A stretch of DNA of 36,117 bases from VFJL01 sp043752345 (GCA_043752345.1 JAYUYT010000021.1:1-36117), one strand, 5' to 3'; numbered from the stretch's first letter, positions 1 through 8,256 are shown. The notes: generated from the letters alone by a model not told the origin. Program-made: numbers and translations.

Positions 1-17
1 GCATTGACGCTCCTATG

Positions 18-1079
18 TCAAGAAATACTTGTCTTGGCACCCAAATCTGCAATGATAAAAGGATAAAGTTCTCTTACGATGTAACGCTTCAAACATCTAC
101 GAATTTCTTTGTTGGACATGCCGTCGGCTGATCGGCGTTGCACATATGCGCGTGTTCGCGGCTCACTTCTCATCCGAACCATGGCAATGGTCCACAATGC
201 ATTATTGGCGGATCGGTCACCCCCTCGATTTAACCGATGTCGTATTGTTTTTCCTGACGATGCTTGCAATGGGCTTACTCCGCATAACGCGGCCAGTGCT
301 GCCTCGCTATGTAATCGCTCTGGATTATCTCCCGCGACAGCAAGCAGTATGGCCGCAGTCTGCGGACCGACGCCAAACTGCTCCCGAAGTCTAGGTGCAT
401 ACTGGCTTGTCAGTTGGTCCAGTGCAGCATCAAGCTTTTTTAATTCCGCTGCGAGCATAAGCCAGCGTTTTGCCAACAAGCGAAGAGTTGTGGCTAACGT
501 CTGCAAGAGCATTGAGGTGCCAAGGGTGCGAAGATGTGCACACCCGGCAATGCATTGTTCAGGATTGGCTTTCCACAGCCGCTCACGAATGTCTTGTGGT
601 GCACTGACTAGCATGGCTCTCAATTGATTGATGGCTTGTGTCTTGGCCTTGACTGCACTTCGCCGGGCAACGGAAATTACGCGCATAGCTTCTGCGGCTC
701 CTGAATGGGTTTTTGGAACCGAAGTTGTTTCTCCAGAAAGAACGGAACGTGCTGCATTCTCAGCATCTGTTGGATCTGATTTGCCTTGCAATCTTCGTTT
801 GGCCCGGTCAGGGCGATTCACCTCCAGAACTTCAATTCCATGCTCACGTAGCATGAGAGCTAGGCCAGCCCCATATGTCCCGGTTCCTTCAAGGCCAGCA
901 CGACGTACGCAACCCCAAGAACGAGCCCATTTCAGCAACTTCAAATAGCCAGCGGCACTAGTTGGCATTGCAAGTGTTCCCAGAAGTTGGCCTGCGTGAC
1001 TAATGACTGCAGCAACATGGGTATCCAGATGTGTATCAACGCCAAGAATAACTTCGTTTTGAACAGATTGATTGTCCAT
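18..1079 (-). CDS. IS110-family transposase (DEDD type)
   Basis: This is a site-specific transposase with an N-terminal RuvC-like DEDD domain and a C-terminal serine-containing transposase domain. Visible motifs are LGVDTHLDTHVAA (first Asp), GLEGTGTYG (Glu) and GKSDPTDAENAA (the two Asp), then FGVGPQTAAILLAVAGD and the SSGKT segment that holds the conserved Ser of the second domain. The start is set at 1079, not at an upstream in-frame ATG at 1139, because AAGGAG lies 6 bases before it and the family N-terminus (NEVILGVDTH) follows directly. Length is about 353 residues, normal for the family, and the frame is intact, so the enzyme may be active. Confidence 0.93.
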   Translation of the reverse strand: MDNQSVQNEVILGVDTHLDTHVAAVISHAGQLLGTLAMPTSAAGYLKLLKWARSWGCVRRAGLEGTGTYGAGLALMLREHGIEVLEVNRPDRAKRRLQGKSDPTDAENAARSVLSGETTSVPKTHSGAAEAMRVISVARRSAVKAKTQAINQLRAMLVSAPQDIRERLWKANPEQCIAGCAHLRTLGTSMLLQTLATTLRLLAKRWLMLAAELKKLDAALDQLTSQYAPRLREQFGVGPQTAAILLAVAGDNPERLHSEAALAALCGVSPLQASSGKTIRHRLNRGGDRSANNALWTIAMVRMRSEPRTRAYVQRRSADGMSNKEIRRCLKRYIVRELYPFIIADLGAKTSIS

Positions 1080-1292
1080 TTCGTACTCCTTATCCAAGGT
1101 TGGCGCATCACCAACCCCACTGCCGGACAGGACACTCACGGTGCATTACAAAGCTCCTATTAGGTCACAAGCATTGGGCCCGGCAACGCTCGGGGAACGC
1201 TCTAGCCAAATCGACAGGTCAACGCAAAGGCAACTGGCCAATCCCAGCACGGGTCAGATTTGGTAGGCGTTCTCACGTATTTTAAACTGAGT
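1080..1292 (-). ncRNA. Candidate IS110 bridge RNA region
   Basis: In IS110-group elements the long non-coding end next to the transposase start encodes a structured bridge RNA of roughly 180 nt that pairs with target and donor DNA. This stretch has the right place and size, is free of a convincing gene, and carries local hairpins such as GGTTGG-cgcatca-CCAACC at 1098-1116 just upstream of the transposase ribosome-binding site. A near-repeat of GCGTT also occurs in it around 1180-1200. The RNA itself, its ends and its guide loops are inferred from family knowledge, not seen directly. Confidence 0.4.
1098..1116. other. Perfect 6-bp hairpin before IS110 transposase
   Basis: GGTTGG and CCAACC flank a 7-base loop. 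The hairpin ends about 8 bases upstream of the AAGGAG ribosome-binding site of the transposase. It could be a stem of the bridge RNA or limit transposase translation. Confidence 0.5.
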
Positions 1293-1964
1293 ATCCCAGC
1301 AGTTTCCTTTGCGACTCATCGAGCAGATCATGCCGTATTTCTTGAGCTTCCTCTGAAATACTTGGCTGGCGTATTGGCTACCCCGATCTGAGTGGTGCAT
1401 CAATCCTGCCACCGGTCTCTTGCGAAACCATGCCATCGTTAGCGCATCTGTAACGATGTCTGCGGTCATACGGGGTTTCAGCGACCAGCCGACCACTTCA
1501 CGGTTAAACAGATCAAGCACGATAGCCAGATACAGCCAGCCTTCGTCTGTCCATAAATAGGTGATGTCAGACGTCCAGACCTGATTAGGTGCGACCGGGT
1601 TGAAATTGCGATCCAGCAAATTCGGCGCGATTGGCAGATTGTGCTTGGAGTCCGTGGTTACCTTGTAACGCCGCTTGTGCCTTGCGCGAATGTCGTTCTC
1701 TCGCATCAGGCGCTCAACCCGTTCCTTGGATGCCGGAAACCCACGGTCACGCAATTCTCGGACCATTCTCGGACTACCGTAGATCCCCTTAAGTTCGGCA
1801 TGGATAGATTGAATCAACGCCAGCATCTGAGTATCAGTGAGGCGCTTGCGATTCGGTTTGCCGCCACGCTGCCATGATCGATAGCCGCTCACGCTGACAT
1901 CCAATATCGCACATACCTCGGTGAGAGAAAATCCCCGTTGCTTATCAATCCAGGCGTACTTCAC
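1254..1964 (-). pseudogene. IS3-family transposase OrfB, 3'-truncated
   Basis: This is the catalytic rve/DDE integrase part of an IS3 transposase. The first Asp is seen in WTSDITYLWTDEGWLYLA and the second in HHSDRGSQYAS. The family motif GNCWDNA..ESFF, which contains the catalytic Glu region, stops after GNCWD; the reading frame then runs through foreign sequence (TQFKIRENAYQI) to a stop. The catalytic Glu is therefore missing and the protein should be inactive. The annotated start is a GTG, but in this family OrfB is normally made as an OrfAB fusion by a -1 frameshift from orfA. Confidence 0.85.
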
Positions 1965-2254
1965 ACTACATCTCTCGCGAAGTACGCCGTGGCTTTTTTT
2001 AGGATTTCACATTCTCGCTTCAGTCTTACGTTCTCAGCGCGTAACCGGGATAGATCCATTTGTTCCGGCGTGACAACCTTGGCACCCGCACCGTTAAGTT
2101 TGCCTGCCGCTGCCGACTTCACCCAGTTGCGCAGCGTTTGCTCTACCAGCCCAAGTTCCTTCGCCACCAAACCAATCGATTTCCCCATCTTCACATGCTT
2201 GACCGCCTGTTCCTTGAACTCGGTCGTATATTCCTGCTTCGGGATCTTTTGCAT
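1961..2254 (-). CDS. IS3-family transposase OrfA
   Basis: A 97-residue helix-turn-helix (HTH_Tnp_1-type) protein that binds the IS ends. It has EYTTEFKEQAVKH at the start, a helix-turn-helix at about residues 25-45 (SIGLVAKELGLVEQTLRNWV) and a leucine-zipper-like helix near residues 68-88 (LRAENVRLKRECEILKKA). Close to its end, codons CTA AAA AAA GCC contain an A7 run followed by G; a -1 slip there gives AAA AAA AGC CAC and reads on in frame as KKSHGVLRERCSVKYAW into OrfB. The gene looks intact, but its partner OrfB is broken. Confidence 0.9.
   Translation of the reverse strand: MQKIPKQEYTTEFKEQAVKHVKMGKSIGLVAKELGLVEQTLRNWVKSAAAGKLNGAGAKVVTPEQMDLSRLRAENVRLKRECEILKKATAYFARDVV
1996..2003 (-). 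promoter_or_regulatory. Programmed -1 frameshift site (A7G) of IS3 orfAB
   Basis: The plus strand shows CTTTTTTT here, that is AAAAAAAG on the coding strand, within the last 15 codons of orfA. Slipping back one base joins orfA to the orfB frame without a stop and restores family-typical junction residues. Confidence 0.75.
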
Positions 2255-2290
2255 CTTCTTCCTCCAAAAAGTAACGTCAATTGTACGTCA

Positions 2291-2510
2291 CCCTTGGAAG
2301 ACTATTTTTCGGGGGAAGCTCATCCTGCAGGATGCCGTAAAAACGTGCCTGCCACATTCCCGCATCGCTGTCCGCTGCGGTCAGCGCATACGCGATGCGC
2401 CGCCAACTGTCGGCGATGGTTGCGTCGCAGACTACAGCACCCTCACGGTGGCGGTACTTGGCGTCCCAGATATGCCGGGCAATGGGTGCGGTAAAATATG
2501 CATCGTCCAT
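2291..2510 (-). pseudogene. nrdJ: 5' fragment of class II (B12-dependent) ribonucleotide reductase
   Basis: About 73 codons match the N-terminus of adenosylcobalamin-dependent ribonucleoside-diphosphate reductases as I know them: PIARHIWDAKYRHREG, then DATIADSWRRIAYALTA and ARFYGILQD. In the family this is followed by a segment like FRFLPGGRI; here it turns into unrelated residues and meets the IS3 end at 2290. The fragment begins at an ATG at 2510 without an obvious ribosome-binding site. The remainder (over 600 residues) is absent from the window and may lie to the left of position 1 or be deleted. Not functional as it stands. Confidence 0.72.
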
Positions 2511-2613
2511 GATATTCAGAATAGTACCAAATGAAGCTGCTAATTTCGCATCACGCCTGCATGATGCGGCTACAATTCGATATTAAGATTTGAAGCAGTA
2601 GAGGATGAAAACC

Positions 2614-3195
2614 ATGCTACGAAAACTGCCCACACCATTCCTGATTGCGTTGATGTTGCTGGGCAGCAGCACCGCTCTCGCCCACCCCGGTCATGATGTT
2701 TCCGGATTGGGCGCCGGCCTGCTGCATCCGTTCAACGGCTTTGATCACCTGCTCGCGATGGTGGCCGTGGGTCTGTGGGCTGCGCAAAACGGCGGCCGCA
2801 AAATATGGCTGCTGCCTGCTGCTTTCATGTTGATGATGGCAGCCGGCGCGAAATGTGCGCTGATCTACCCGTTCCTGCCGCTGATTGAATCCGGCATCGC
2901 CGCTTCGGTACTGGTGCTGGGAATTGTCATCGCACTCTCGTTGAAGCTTCCCGCACGACTCAGCATTGCGATCACGGCCTTGTTCGGGTTTTTCCATGGC
3001 TACGCGCATGGACTGGAAATGTTCGGGGCCAGCGACGCGCAAGCGTACGCACTGGGGTTTCTTGCCACAACCGCAGCACTCCATCTTGCCGGCATCATGA
3101 CCGGCATCGCCACCCGCACCCGTTGCATGCGGCTGCCGCAAACGCTCGGCGCTGTCATCGCTGCCAGCGGCGTGTGGCTACTGTCGACTGTTTAG
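2614..3195 (+). CDS. hupE: HupE/UreJ family nickel transporter
   Basis: An integral membrane protein thought to bring Ni2+ across the membrane for [NiFe]-hydrogenase assembly. It has an N-terminal signal-like segment ending ALAHPGHD, the family motif HPFNGFDHLLAM, GFFHGYAHGLEM in the middle, and about six hydrophobic helices. Length is 193 residues, usual for HupE. GAGG at 2601-2604 is well spaced for the ATG at 2614 but almost touches the in-frame ATG at 2605, so 2614 is preferred. It converges on hoxW, sharing the four bases TTAG at 3192-3195 so that both stop codons overlap; no terminator separates them. Its place beside the hox/hyp operon supports nickel supply as its job. Confidence 0.92.
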   Translation: MLRKLPTPFLIALMLLGSSTALAHPGHDVSGLGAGLLHPFNGFDHLLAMVAVGLWAAQNGGRKIWLLPAAFMLMMAAGAKCALIYPFLPLIESGIAASVLVLGIVIALSLKLPARLSIAITALFGFFHGYAHGLEMFGASDAQAYALGFLATTAALHLAGIMTGIATRTRCMRLPQTLGAVIAASGVWLLSTV

Positions 3196-3668
3196 TGCGG
3201 CAGCGCCAACTGCTCCCATTCCTGTAAATCGGATGCAGCACAGAGTTGTTGCAGCAAATCAAAGGCTGTCTGCAGATTGACTGCTGCTTCTGGGCTCAGC
3301 GCGGCGCCCAGTTCAAAGCATTCCCCGCGCACCTGCAGAAGATAGGCGGGGGGCGGTTCGCCGTAGAGCTCCCGATAAACATGCAGCACTGCCATCGGAC
3401 TCATGACATGGGTGGTATAGCTGGTATCCTTTTGCGCATGCAGCCGTGAAAATGCATAAGGCACCGCGCAGGAAACACTCGCGTCAATGAACAGCACCCA
3501 TTCCCGACCCTGCAGATCATATGCATGTTCCACCTGCAACTGGAAGTCGGTGAGCGTTTCGACATGCGCAAGATTCAGTGCTTGCAGCCGCTCCAGCAGC
3601 AAAGGCCCGAGCGCATCATCGCCGCGACTGGGGTTGCCGTAAGCAAAAATCAGCAGTGGTGCAATCAA
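3192..3668 (-). CDS. hoxW: Hydrogenase maturation protease HoxW
   Basis: An endopeptidase of the HyaD/HybD/HycI family that removes the C-terminal extension of HoxH after the Ni-Fe centre is in place. The N-terminus LLIFAYGNPSRGDDALGP is the family signature with a metal-sensing acidic residue; further conserved parts are VLFIDAS near residue 60 and THVMSP near residue 87. It is 158 residues long. The only sensible start is a TTG at 3668 that overlaps the hoxH stop (TTGA), so translation is probably coupled to hoxH. It is the last gene of the hyp-hox operon. Confidence 0.9.
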   Translation of the reverse strand: MIAPLLIFAYGNPSRGDDALGPLLLERLQALNLAHVETLTDFQLQVEHAYDLQGREWVLFIDASVSCAVPYAFSRLHAQKDTSYTTHVMSPMAVLHVYRELYGEPPPAYLLQVRGECFELGAALSPEAAVNLQTAFDLLQQLCAASDLQEWEQLALPH

Positions 3669-5146
3669 GTTCTATGCCGTCCGTCGGAATCCTTGATCAG
3701 GCGCTGAATCAATGTCCCTGTCGCATCCAGCAGCTCCACCTCCAGCGGCATTTTGCCGAGGGCATGGGTGGCGCAGGAAAGACACGGATCGAATGCGCGG
3801 ATCGCCACTTCGATGTGGTTGAGCAGGCCTTCGGTGATCTGCTGGCCATCCAGATACTGCAGCGCCACCTGCCGCACCGCTTCATTCATGGCCTGGTTAT
3901 TGTGGGTAGTGGCAACGATCAGATTGGCGCGCACGATCTGCTCGTCTTCGTTGATGCGGTAGTGGTGGATCAATGTGCCGCGCGGCGCCTCGATCACACC
4001 GACACCATGCAACTGCCGCGCGCCGCTGCTCACCAGATCATCGCTCTGCAGATCAGGGTCATGCAGCAATTCCTGGATCGCTTCAGCGGCATGCAGCATC
4101 TCGATCATGCGTGCCCAGTGATAGGCGAGCGTGGCCTGGGTGGCGCTGCCGCCGCCAAATTCCTTGAAGATCTTGCGCTCCGCATCCGCCCGCTGAGTCG
4201 GAATGAAGTCGCAATTATTGATGCGCGCCAGCGGGCCGACCCGATACCAGCCCTGCGCCCGGCCGTGCGCACGGATGAACGGGAATTTCATGTAGGACCA
4301 GGACTTCACTTCCTCGTGGATGTAATCCCAGTAATGGGTGTAATCCACATGGTCGAAAATGGTCTGGCCATGCTCATCCCTGGCGCGCAGGCCGCCATGA
4401 TACAGATCCAGGGCGCCGTCAGCCCGCACCAGACTCATGAAGCTGGAGCGGTAAGAACCGAAGCTGTCATGAAAATCCGGCCGCTCGCAGTAGATTGTCT
4501 TGATCAGCTCCACCGCCGCCTGGCTCCAGACAATGATCTGGTCTATTTCTTTGAGCAAATAATCGCGCTCATCACACGACAAATTCTTGTTCATGCCACC
4601 GGGGATGACCCCGGTGCCATGCACGCGCTTGCCGCTGGTGAGACGGATGACTTCCTGGCCATACCTGCGCAGCGCCACCCCCTGTCTGGCGATATCGGGA
4701 TGAGCTGCCGCCAGCCCGGCAATATTGCGCTTTCCTGCAGCCGCATCAAAACCAAACAGCAGATCCGGCGCAGACAGGTGAAAAAAATGCAAGGCATGCG
4801 ACTGCAGTATCTGCCCCATATGCATCAGGCGGCGCAGCTTGTCGGCAGCGACCGGAACCGCTGCGCCGATAATCATGTCCATCGCCTTGCAAGCCGCCAG
4901 ATTATGACTCACCGGACAGATGCCGCAGAGGCGCTGCACCAGCACCGGCACTTCCCAGAAAGGACGGCCTTGCACGAATTTTTCGAAGCCGCGGAATTCA
5001 ACTATGTGAAAGCGCGCTTGATGCACGCGATTGTCTTCATCCAGCAGCAGCGTGACTTTGCCATGCCCCTCCACCCTGGTGACCGGTTCGATCACGATCC
5101 GTTTCAGGTTTTCAGGATGGGCGGCGGTTTCCAGTTCAAAAGTCAT
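3665..5146 (-). CDS. hoxH: NAD-reducing hydrogenase large subunit HoxH
   Basis: The catalytic Ni-Fe subunit of a group 3d bidirectional hydrogenase in the cytoplasm. Ni-Fe ligands are the Cys pair C74/C77 in RLCGICPVSH and C455/C458 in DPCLSCATH. RVEGHGK near residue 24 is also conserved. After H461 a tail of about 32 residues (from ALGKMPLEV) remains, the extension expected to be cut by HoxW. The length of 493 is normal. It starts 9 bases after hoxY and its stop overlaps the hoxW start. No key residue is missing, so it should be active once matured. Confidence 0.96.
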   Translation of the reverse strand: MTFELETAAHPENLKRIVIEPVTRVEGHGKVTLLLDEDNRVHQARFHIVEFRGFEKFVQGRPFWEVPVLVQRLCGICPVSHNLAACKAMDMIIGAAVPVAADKLRRLMHMGQILQSHALHFFHLSAPDLLFGFDAAAGKRNIAGLAAAHPDIARQGVALRRYGQEVIRLTSGKRVHGTGVIPGGMNKNLSCDERDYLLKEIDQIIVWSQAAVELIKTIYCERPDFHDSFGSYRSSFMSLVRADGALDLYHGGLRARDEHGQTIFDHVDYTHYWDYIHEEVKSWSYMKFPFIRAHGRAQGWYRVGPLARINNCDFIPTQRADAERKIFKEFGGGSATQATLAYHWARMIEMLHAAEAIQELLHDPDLQSDDLVSSGARQLHGVGVIEAPRGTLIHHYRINEDEQIVRANLIVATTHNNQAMNEAVRQVALQYLDGQQITEGLLNHIEVAIRAFDPCLSCATHALGKMPLEVELLDATGTLIQRLIKDSDGRHRT

Positions 5147-5155
5147 AAAATGGAT

Positions 5156-5701
5156 TCAATCATAACGCAGCATTGCGGAATCCAGTTTCGGCTCCCGGCC
5201 TTCGATCAGATCGGTGAGAAACTTCCAGATCGTGTCGGCGGACGGTGGGCAACCCGGCAGGAAGTAGTCCACTTTGACCACTTCATAGACGGGATACACC
5301 TTGTCGAACGGCAATGGCAGCTCGGGGTCGTTGGGAATCTGGTTTCCTTCCAGCCCGCCCTCGTACAGATATACTTCCTGAAAGCAGTCCCACAGATCGA
5401 TGTTGTTGCGCAGCGCGGGCACTCCACCCGTGATGGCGCAGGCGCCGATCGCCACCAGCACCTTGCAGTTTTTGCGGAATTCCTTGAGCACATGCACGTT
5501 CTCCGCATTGCTCACGCCACCTTCGACGATGCCGATGTCGCATGGCCCGCAGTGCTTGATGTCGGTGAACGGCGTGCGGTCAAATTCGACCATAGCCAGA
5601 AGATCGAACAGTTTCTCGTCGATATCCAGCAAAGACATATGGCAGCCGAAACAGCCTGCCAGCGAACAGGTCGCCAGCCGGATTTTCCGCTTCTCATTCA
5701 T
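5156..5701 (-). CDS. hoxY: NAD-reducing hydrogenase small subunit HoxY
   Basis: The short small subunit of the group 3d enzyme, carrying only the proximal [4Fe-4S] cluster between HoxH and HoxU. Candidate cluster ligands are C17 and C20 (SLAGCFGCHMS), C88 (IGACAITGG) and C151 (LPGCPPSAD), with extra Cys at 12, 51 and 54. At 181 residues it lacks the C-terminal extra-cluster domain of uptake hydrogenases, as expected for soluble HoxY, and it has no Tat signal. It overlaps hoxU by 8 bases. Confidence 0.95.
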   Translation of the reverse strand: MNEKRKIRLATCSLAGCFGCHMSLLDIDEKLFDLLAMVEFDRTPFTDIKHCGPCDIGIVEGGVSNAENVHVLKEFRKNCKVLVAIGACAITGGVPALRNNIDLWDCFQEVYLYEGGLEGNQIPNDPELPLPFDKVYPVYEVVKVDYFLPGCPPSADTIWKFLTDLIEGREPKLDSAMLRYD

Positions 5702-6410
5702 GATCCGGCTCCAGCGGTTCCATCTGCACTTCGCTGATGTTCTGGTGATCGAACGTACGCTGGCCTATGGGTATCCTGTAGCCCTGGCGCTTGATCAGAA
5801 TCGCGCCGGTGGGGCAGACATGCGCAGCCTTGTCGGTTGCAGCGAAATTGGTATCGCCCAGTCTGCCGCTCGCGGCATTCACCACCAGATGCGTCCCGAT
5901 GCCGCGCCCGGAAATGCCGAACACGTTCTTGCCGTCAACCTCGCGACTGGCGCGCACGCATAGCTCGCACAGGATGCAGCGGTTGAGGTCGAGAAAAATA
6001 TCGGGGTGCGACGCATCCACTGCTCGCGGCTGATAGAAGTGCGTGTAATGCGGACTCAGCATCTCCAGATAATAGGCCGCCGCCTGCAACTGGCAATTGC
6101 CCGATGCTTCGCATGCCGGACAGATATGATTGCCTTCAACGAACAGCATCTGCACCAGCGCCTTGCGGTCACGGTTGAGTTCGTGCGTATTGTTTGCCAC
6201 CACCATATCCTCCGCAGCCGGCATGGTGCAGGAAGTCATGTTGCGGCCATTGACGCTTACCACGCACAGCTTGCAACTGCCGTGTGGCTCGAATTGCGGA
6301 TTGTGGCACAGGTGCGGGATATACACCCCGGCCGCCAGCGCCGCGTCCATGATGGTCTGGCCGTCGCTGACCGGCACGTTTTTGCCGTCGATCGTCATGC
6401 TTTTGCTCAT
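5694..6410 (-). CDS. hoxU: Diaphorase subunit HoxU
   Basis: The iron-sulfur subunit that links the HoxF flavoprotein to HoxY, related to the N-terminal part of complex I NuoG. It has a plant-type [2Fe-2S] domain (CHNPQFEPHGSCKLCVV, then a fourth Cys in TSCTMPA), a His/Cys [4Fe-4S] segment (HICPACEASGNCQL) and a ferredoxin-type segment (CILCELCVRAS, later VCPTGAI). The start at 6410 was chosen because its ATGA overlaps the hoxF stop; an in-frame ATG at 6425 would lie inside hoxF. Protein length is 238. Confidence 0.95.
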   Translation of the reverse strand: MSKSMTIDGKNVPVSDGQTIMDAALAAGVYIPHLCHNPQFEPHGSCKLCVVSVNGRNMTSCTMPAAEDMVVANNTHELNRDRKALVQMLFVEGNHICPACEASGNCQLQAAAYYLEMLSPHYTHFYQPRAVDASHPDIFLDLNRCILCELCVRASREVDGKNVFGISGRGIGTHLVVNAASGRLGDTNFAATDKAAHVCPTGAILIKRQGYRIPIGQRTFDHQNISEVQMEPLEPDHE

Positions 6411-8200
6411 GGCAGGTGCGCCCATGCATCGTCCCGGCCGGTAATATTGCGTGCAGTCTGCAATGCCCCGTCCAGATCAAAAGCCGGTTCGAATGCCAGC
6501 TTCTTCAGCTTATGCTGATAGGCATCCGGAAACTTTTCCAGCAGGTCCAGCACCGGATTTGCCGCAGTATGCCCCAGCCCGCAGTGGCTCATGGTCTGCA
6601 TGACATGGCCAAGCTGCTTCAGTTCCTCCAGGTCGGAGACCGTACCGTGATCATTTGCTATTTTATCCACGATCTTTTTCTGCAACTGCGTCCCCACGCG
6701 GCACGGAGTGCAGAAGCCGCAGCTTTCATGCGCGAAGAAGTGGGCAGAATTCTGTACGACCTGCAACAGGTCGCGTCCGCGCTTGAACACGGTGAACGCT
6801 CCTGCGGTAGGCAGATCTTCAAAGGCAATGCAGCGGCCGAATTCCTGCGCTGAAACCAGGATGCCGGAAGGTCCGCTCACTTGCACCGCGTAGGGGTCAT
6901 CTGCACCGCAGTCGTCGAGGATTTCGTGCAATGTAATGCCAAACGGGTATTCGTAAATGCCCGGCCGGGCGCAATCGCCGGCAATGCTGAGAATCTTGCT
7001 GCCGCTGGATTGCGCCGTACCCATGGCGGCGAACCACTCGCCGCCTTGTGCTGCGATCCGAGCGGCGCAGGCCAGGGTTTCCACGTTATCCACCACCGTG
7101 GGCTGGTCGAGATAGCCGTGGCTCACCGGGAATGGCGGACGATTGCGCGGGCGGCCGCGCTTGCCTTCGAGCGACTCGATCAGTGCCGATTCTTCACCGC
7201 AGATATAGGCACCGGCGCCGAGATGGATTTCAATATCGAAATCGAAACCTGTCTCACCCAGGATATTCCTGCCCAATAAACCGGCCGCCCGCCGTTGCGC
7301 CAGCACCTGTTCCAGTTTGTGCAGCAGGTAGCGATACTCGCCGCGCAAATACAGGAAACCTTTGCTTGCGCCGATTATCCGCGCGCCGACGGTCATGCCT
7401 TCGCATACCAGATCGGCGTAGCTGTTCAGCAGGACGCGATCCTTGAAAGTACCCGGTTCGCCTTCGTCGGCATTACACACCAGGTAATGCTGCTCGCCCG
7501 GAGAAGCGCGGCACATCGACCATTTCCTGGCGACGGAAAAACCTGCGCCGCCACGCCCGCGCAGCCCGGATGCTTCCAACTCCGCCAGCGTCGCAGCGTT
7601 GCCCCTGGCCAATGTCGCCCTGATCGCAGCGCCGGGCTTGAAAGACTCGCCCAGTAATGTGCCGGCGCGGCGGATGTTGTCCTTGACCTCGAACAGCATG
7701 GGCGGCCAGTCGCAAACAGGTTTCCTGCCACGGATCAGTTCCGCGATCAGATCAAGCCGCGCGTGATCCAGATTGGTGAGCGGCCAGCCATTGACCAGCG
7801 CTGCCGGTCCCTGGTCGCACATGCCGGTGCAGGAAGTGCTGTCCACGCTCAGCAGATTGTCTTCCGATACCTTGCCCGGCTCCAGCCACAGCTTGTGGCA
7901 GAAATACCGCATCAATTCCGAGCTGCCCTGCATCTGGTCGGTGATATTGTCGGAAAACAGGACGCGGTATTCGCCTACCGGCTTGAGCGACAGGAAAGAA
8001 TAGAAACCGGCCACGCCTTCCACGCGCGTTCTCGGCACGTCAAGATGGGCGGCAATGCAAGTGATCGCCGCAGCAGGAATGAAGTGAAAGATTTCCTGTA
8101 CCTCGCGCAGGATTTGCAGCAGCTTGTTCGCCTCACGCCCATACCGCTCGAACACGGGTACGAGTTGCTGTTCGATTTGAGGAAACCCGTGGGGCTGCAT
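6407..8200 (-). CDS. hoxF: Diaphorase subunit HoxF (NuoE-NuoF fusion)
   Basis: The NAD(H)-oxidising or -reducing flavoprotein of the soluble hydrogenase. The N-terminal part resembles NuoE with a [2Fe-2S] site (TSCTGMCDQGPA plus upstream Cys candidates). The rest resembles NuoF: GLRGRGGAGFSVARKW for FMN, VCNADEGEPGTFKDR for NAD(H), and ESCGFCTPCRVGT for a [4Fe-4S] cluster. Such a fused HoxF is typical of the Ralstonia-type group 3d enzyme, which needs no separate HoxE. The frame is open to 8263, but a GGAG lies 9 bases before the ATG at 8200, so that start is preferred, giving 597 residues; 8218 is an alternative. Confidence 0.94.
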   Translation of the reverse strand: MQPHGFPQIEQQLVPVFERYGREANKLLQILREVQEIFHFIPAAAITCIAAHLDVPRTRVEGVAGFYSFLSLKPVGEYRVLFSDNITDQMQGSSELMRYFCHKLWLEPGKVSEDNLLSVDSTSCTGMCDQGPAALVNGWPLTNLDHARLDLIAELIRGRKPVCDWPPMLFEVKDNIRRAGTLLGESFKPGAAIRATLARGNAATLAELEASGLRGRGGAGFSVARKWSMCRASPGEQHYLVCNADEGEPGTFKDRVLLNSYADLVCEGMTVGARIIGASKGFLYLRGEYRYLLHKLEQVLAQRRAAGLLGRNILGETGFDFDIEIHLGAGAYICGEESALIESLEGKRGRPRNRPPFPVSHGYLDQPTVVDNVETLACAARIAAQGGEWFAAMGTAQSSGSKILSIAGDCARPGIYEYPFGITLHEILDDCGADDPYAVQVSGPSGILVSAQEFGRCIAFEDLPTAGAFTVFKRGRDLLQVVQNSAHFFAHESCGFCTPCRVGTQLQKKIVDKIANDHGTVSDLEELKQLGHVMQTMSHCGLGHTAANPVLDLLEKFPDAYQHKLKKLAFEPAFDLDGALQTARNITGRDDAWAHLP

Positions 8201-8256
8201 AAAACCGTTCTCCGCCATGAGATAGTGCCAGTATATGTCTGTTAAACAGCAGGCCG

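Larger units (their letters stand above)
1..1292 (-). mobile_element. IS110-family insertion sequence (one end at or beyond window start)
   Basis: The element consists of the transposase gene at 18-1079 plus about 210 non-coding bases on its 5' side (1080-1292). The inner boundary is placed near 1292/1293 because the neighbouring IS3 orfB loses its family-typical sequence exactly there, after the Cys-Trp-Asp codons at 1293-1301. IS110 elements usually have no long terminal inverted repeats, and none is seen. The sequences GCATTgacGCTCCTAT (1-16) and GCATTacaaaGCTCCTAT (1143-1160) form an imperfect direct repeat around the transposase and may mark end-proximal motifs. The true outer end cannot be fixed because the window starts here. 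Confidence 0.7.
1293..2290 (-). mobile_element. Truncated IS3-family element
   Basis: The orfA/orfB pair is typical of IS3, but the orfB 3' part and the far terminal repeat are missing, cut by the IS110-like sequence at about 1293. The orfA-side end is placed near 2290, where a TGACGTACAATTGACG terminus (minus strand) starts with the TGA common in IS3 ends. Beyond 2290 the sequence becomes a ribonucleotide reductase gene fragment, so the element probably inserted into that gene. Confidence 0.75.

Noticed and set aside
1938..2534. Plus-strand open frame of 198 codons over the IS3/nrdJ junction
   Set aside because: It spans two unrelated sequences joined by insertion and matches nothing; the minus-strand readings explain the region.
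3578..5737. A 719-codon open frame on the plus strand
   Set aside because: It is the antisense shadow of hoxH and hoxY; it has no homology and the minus-strand genes carry all metal-site motifs.
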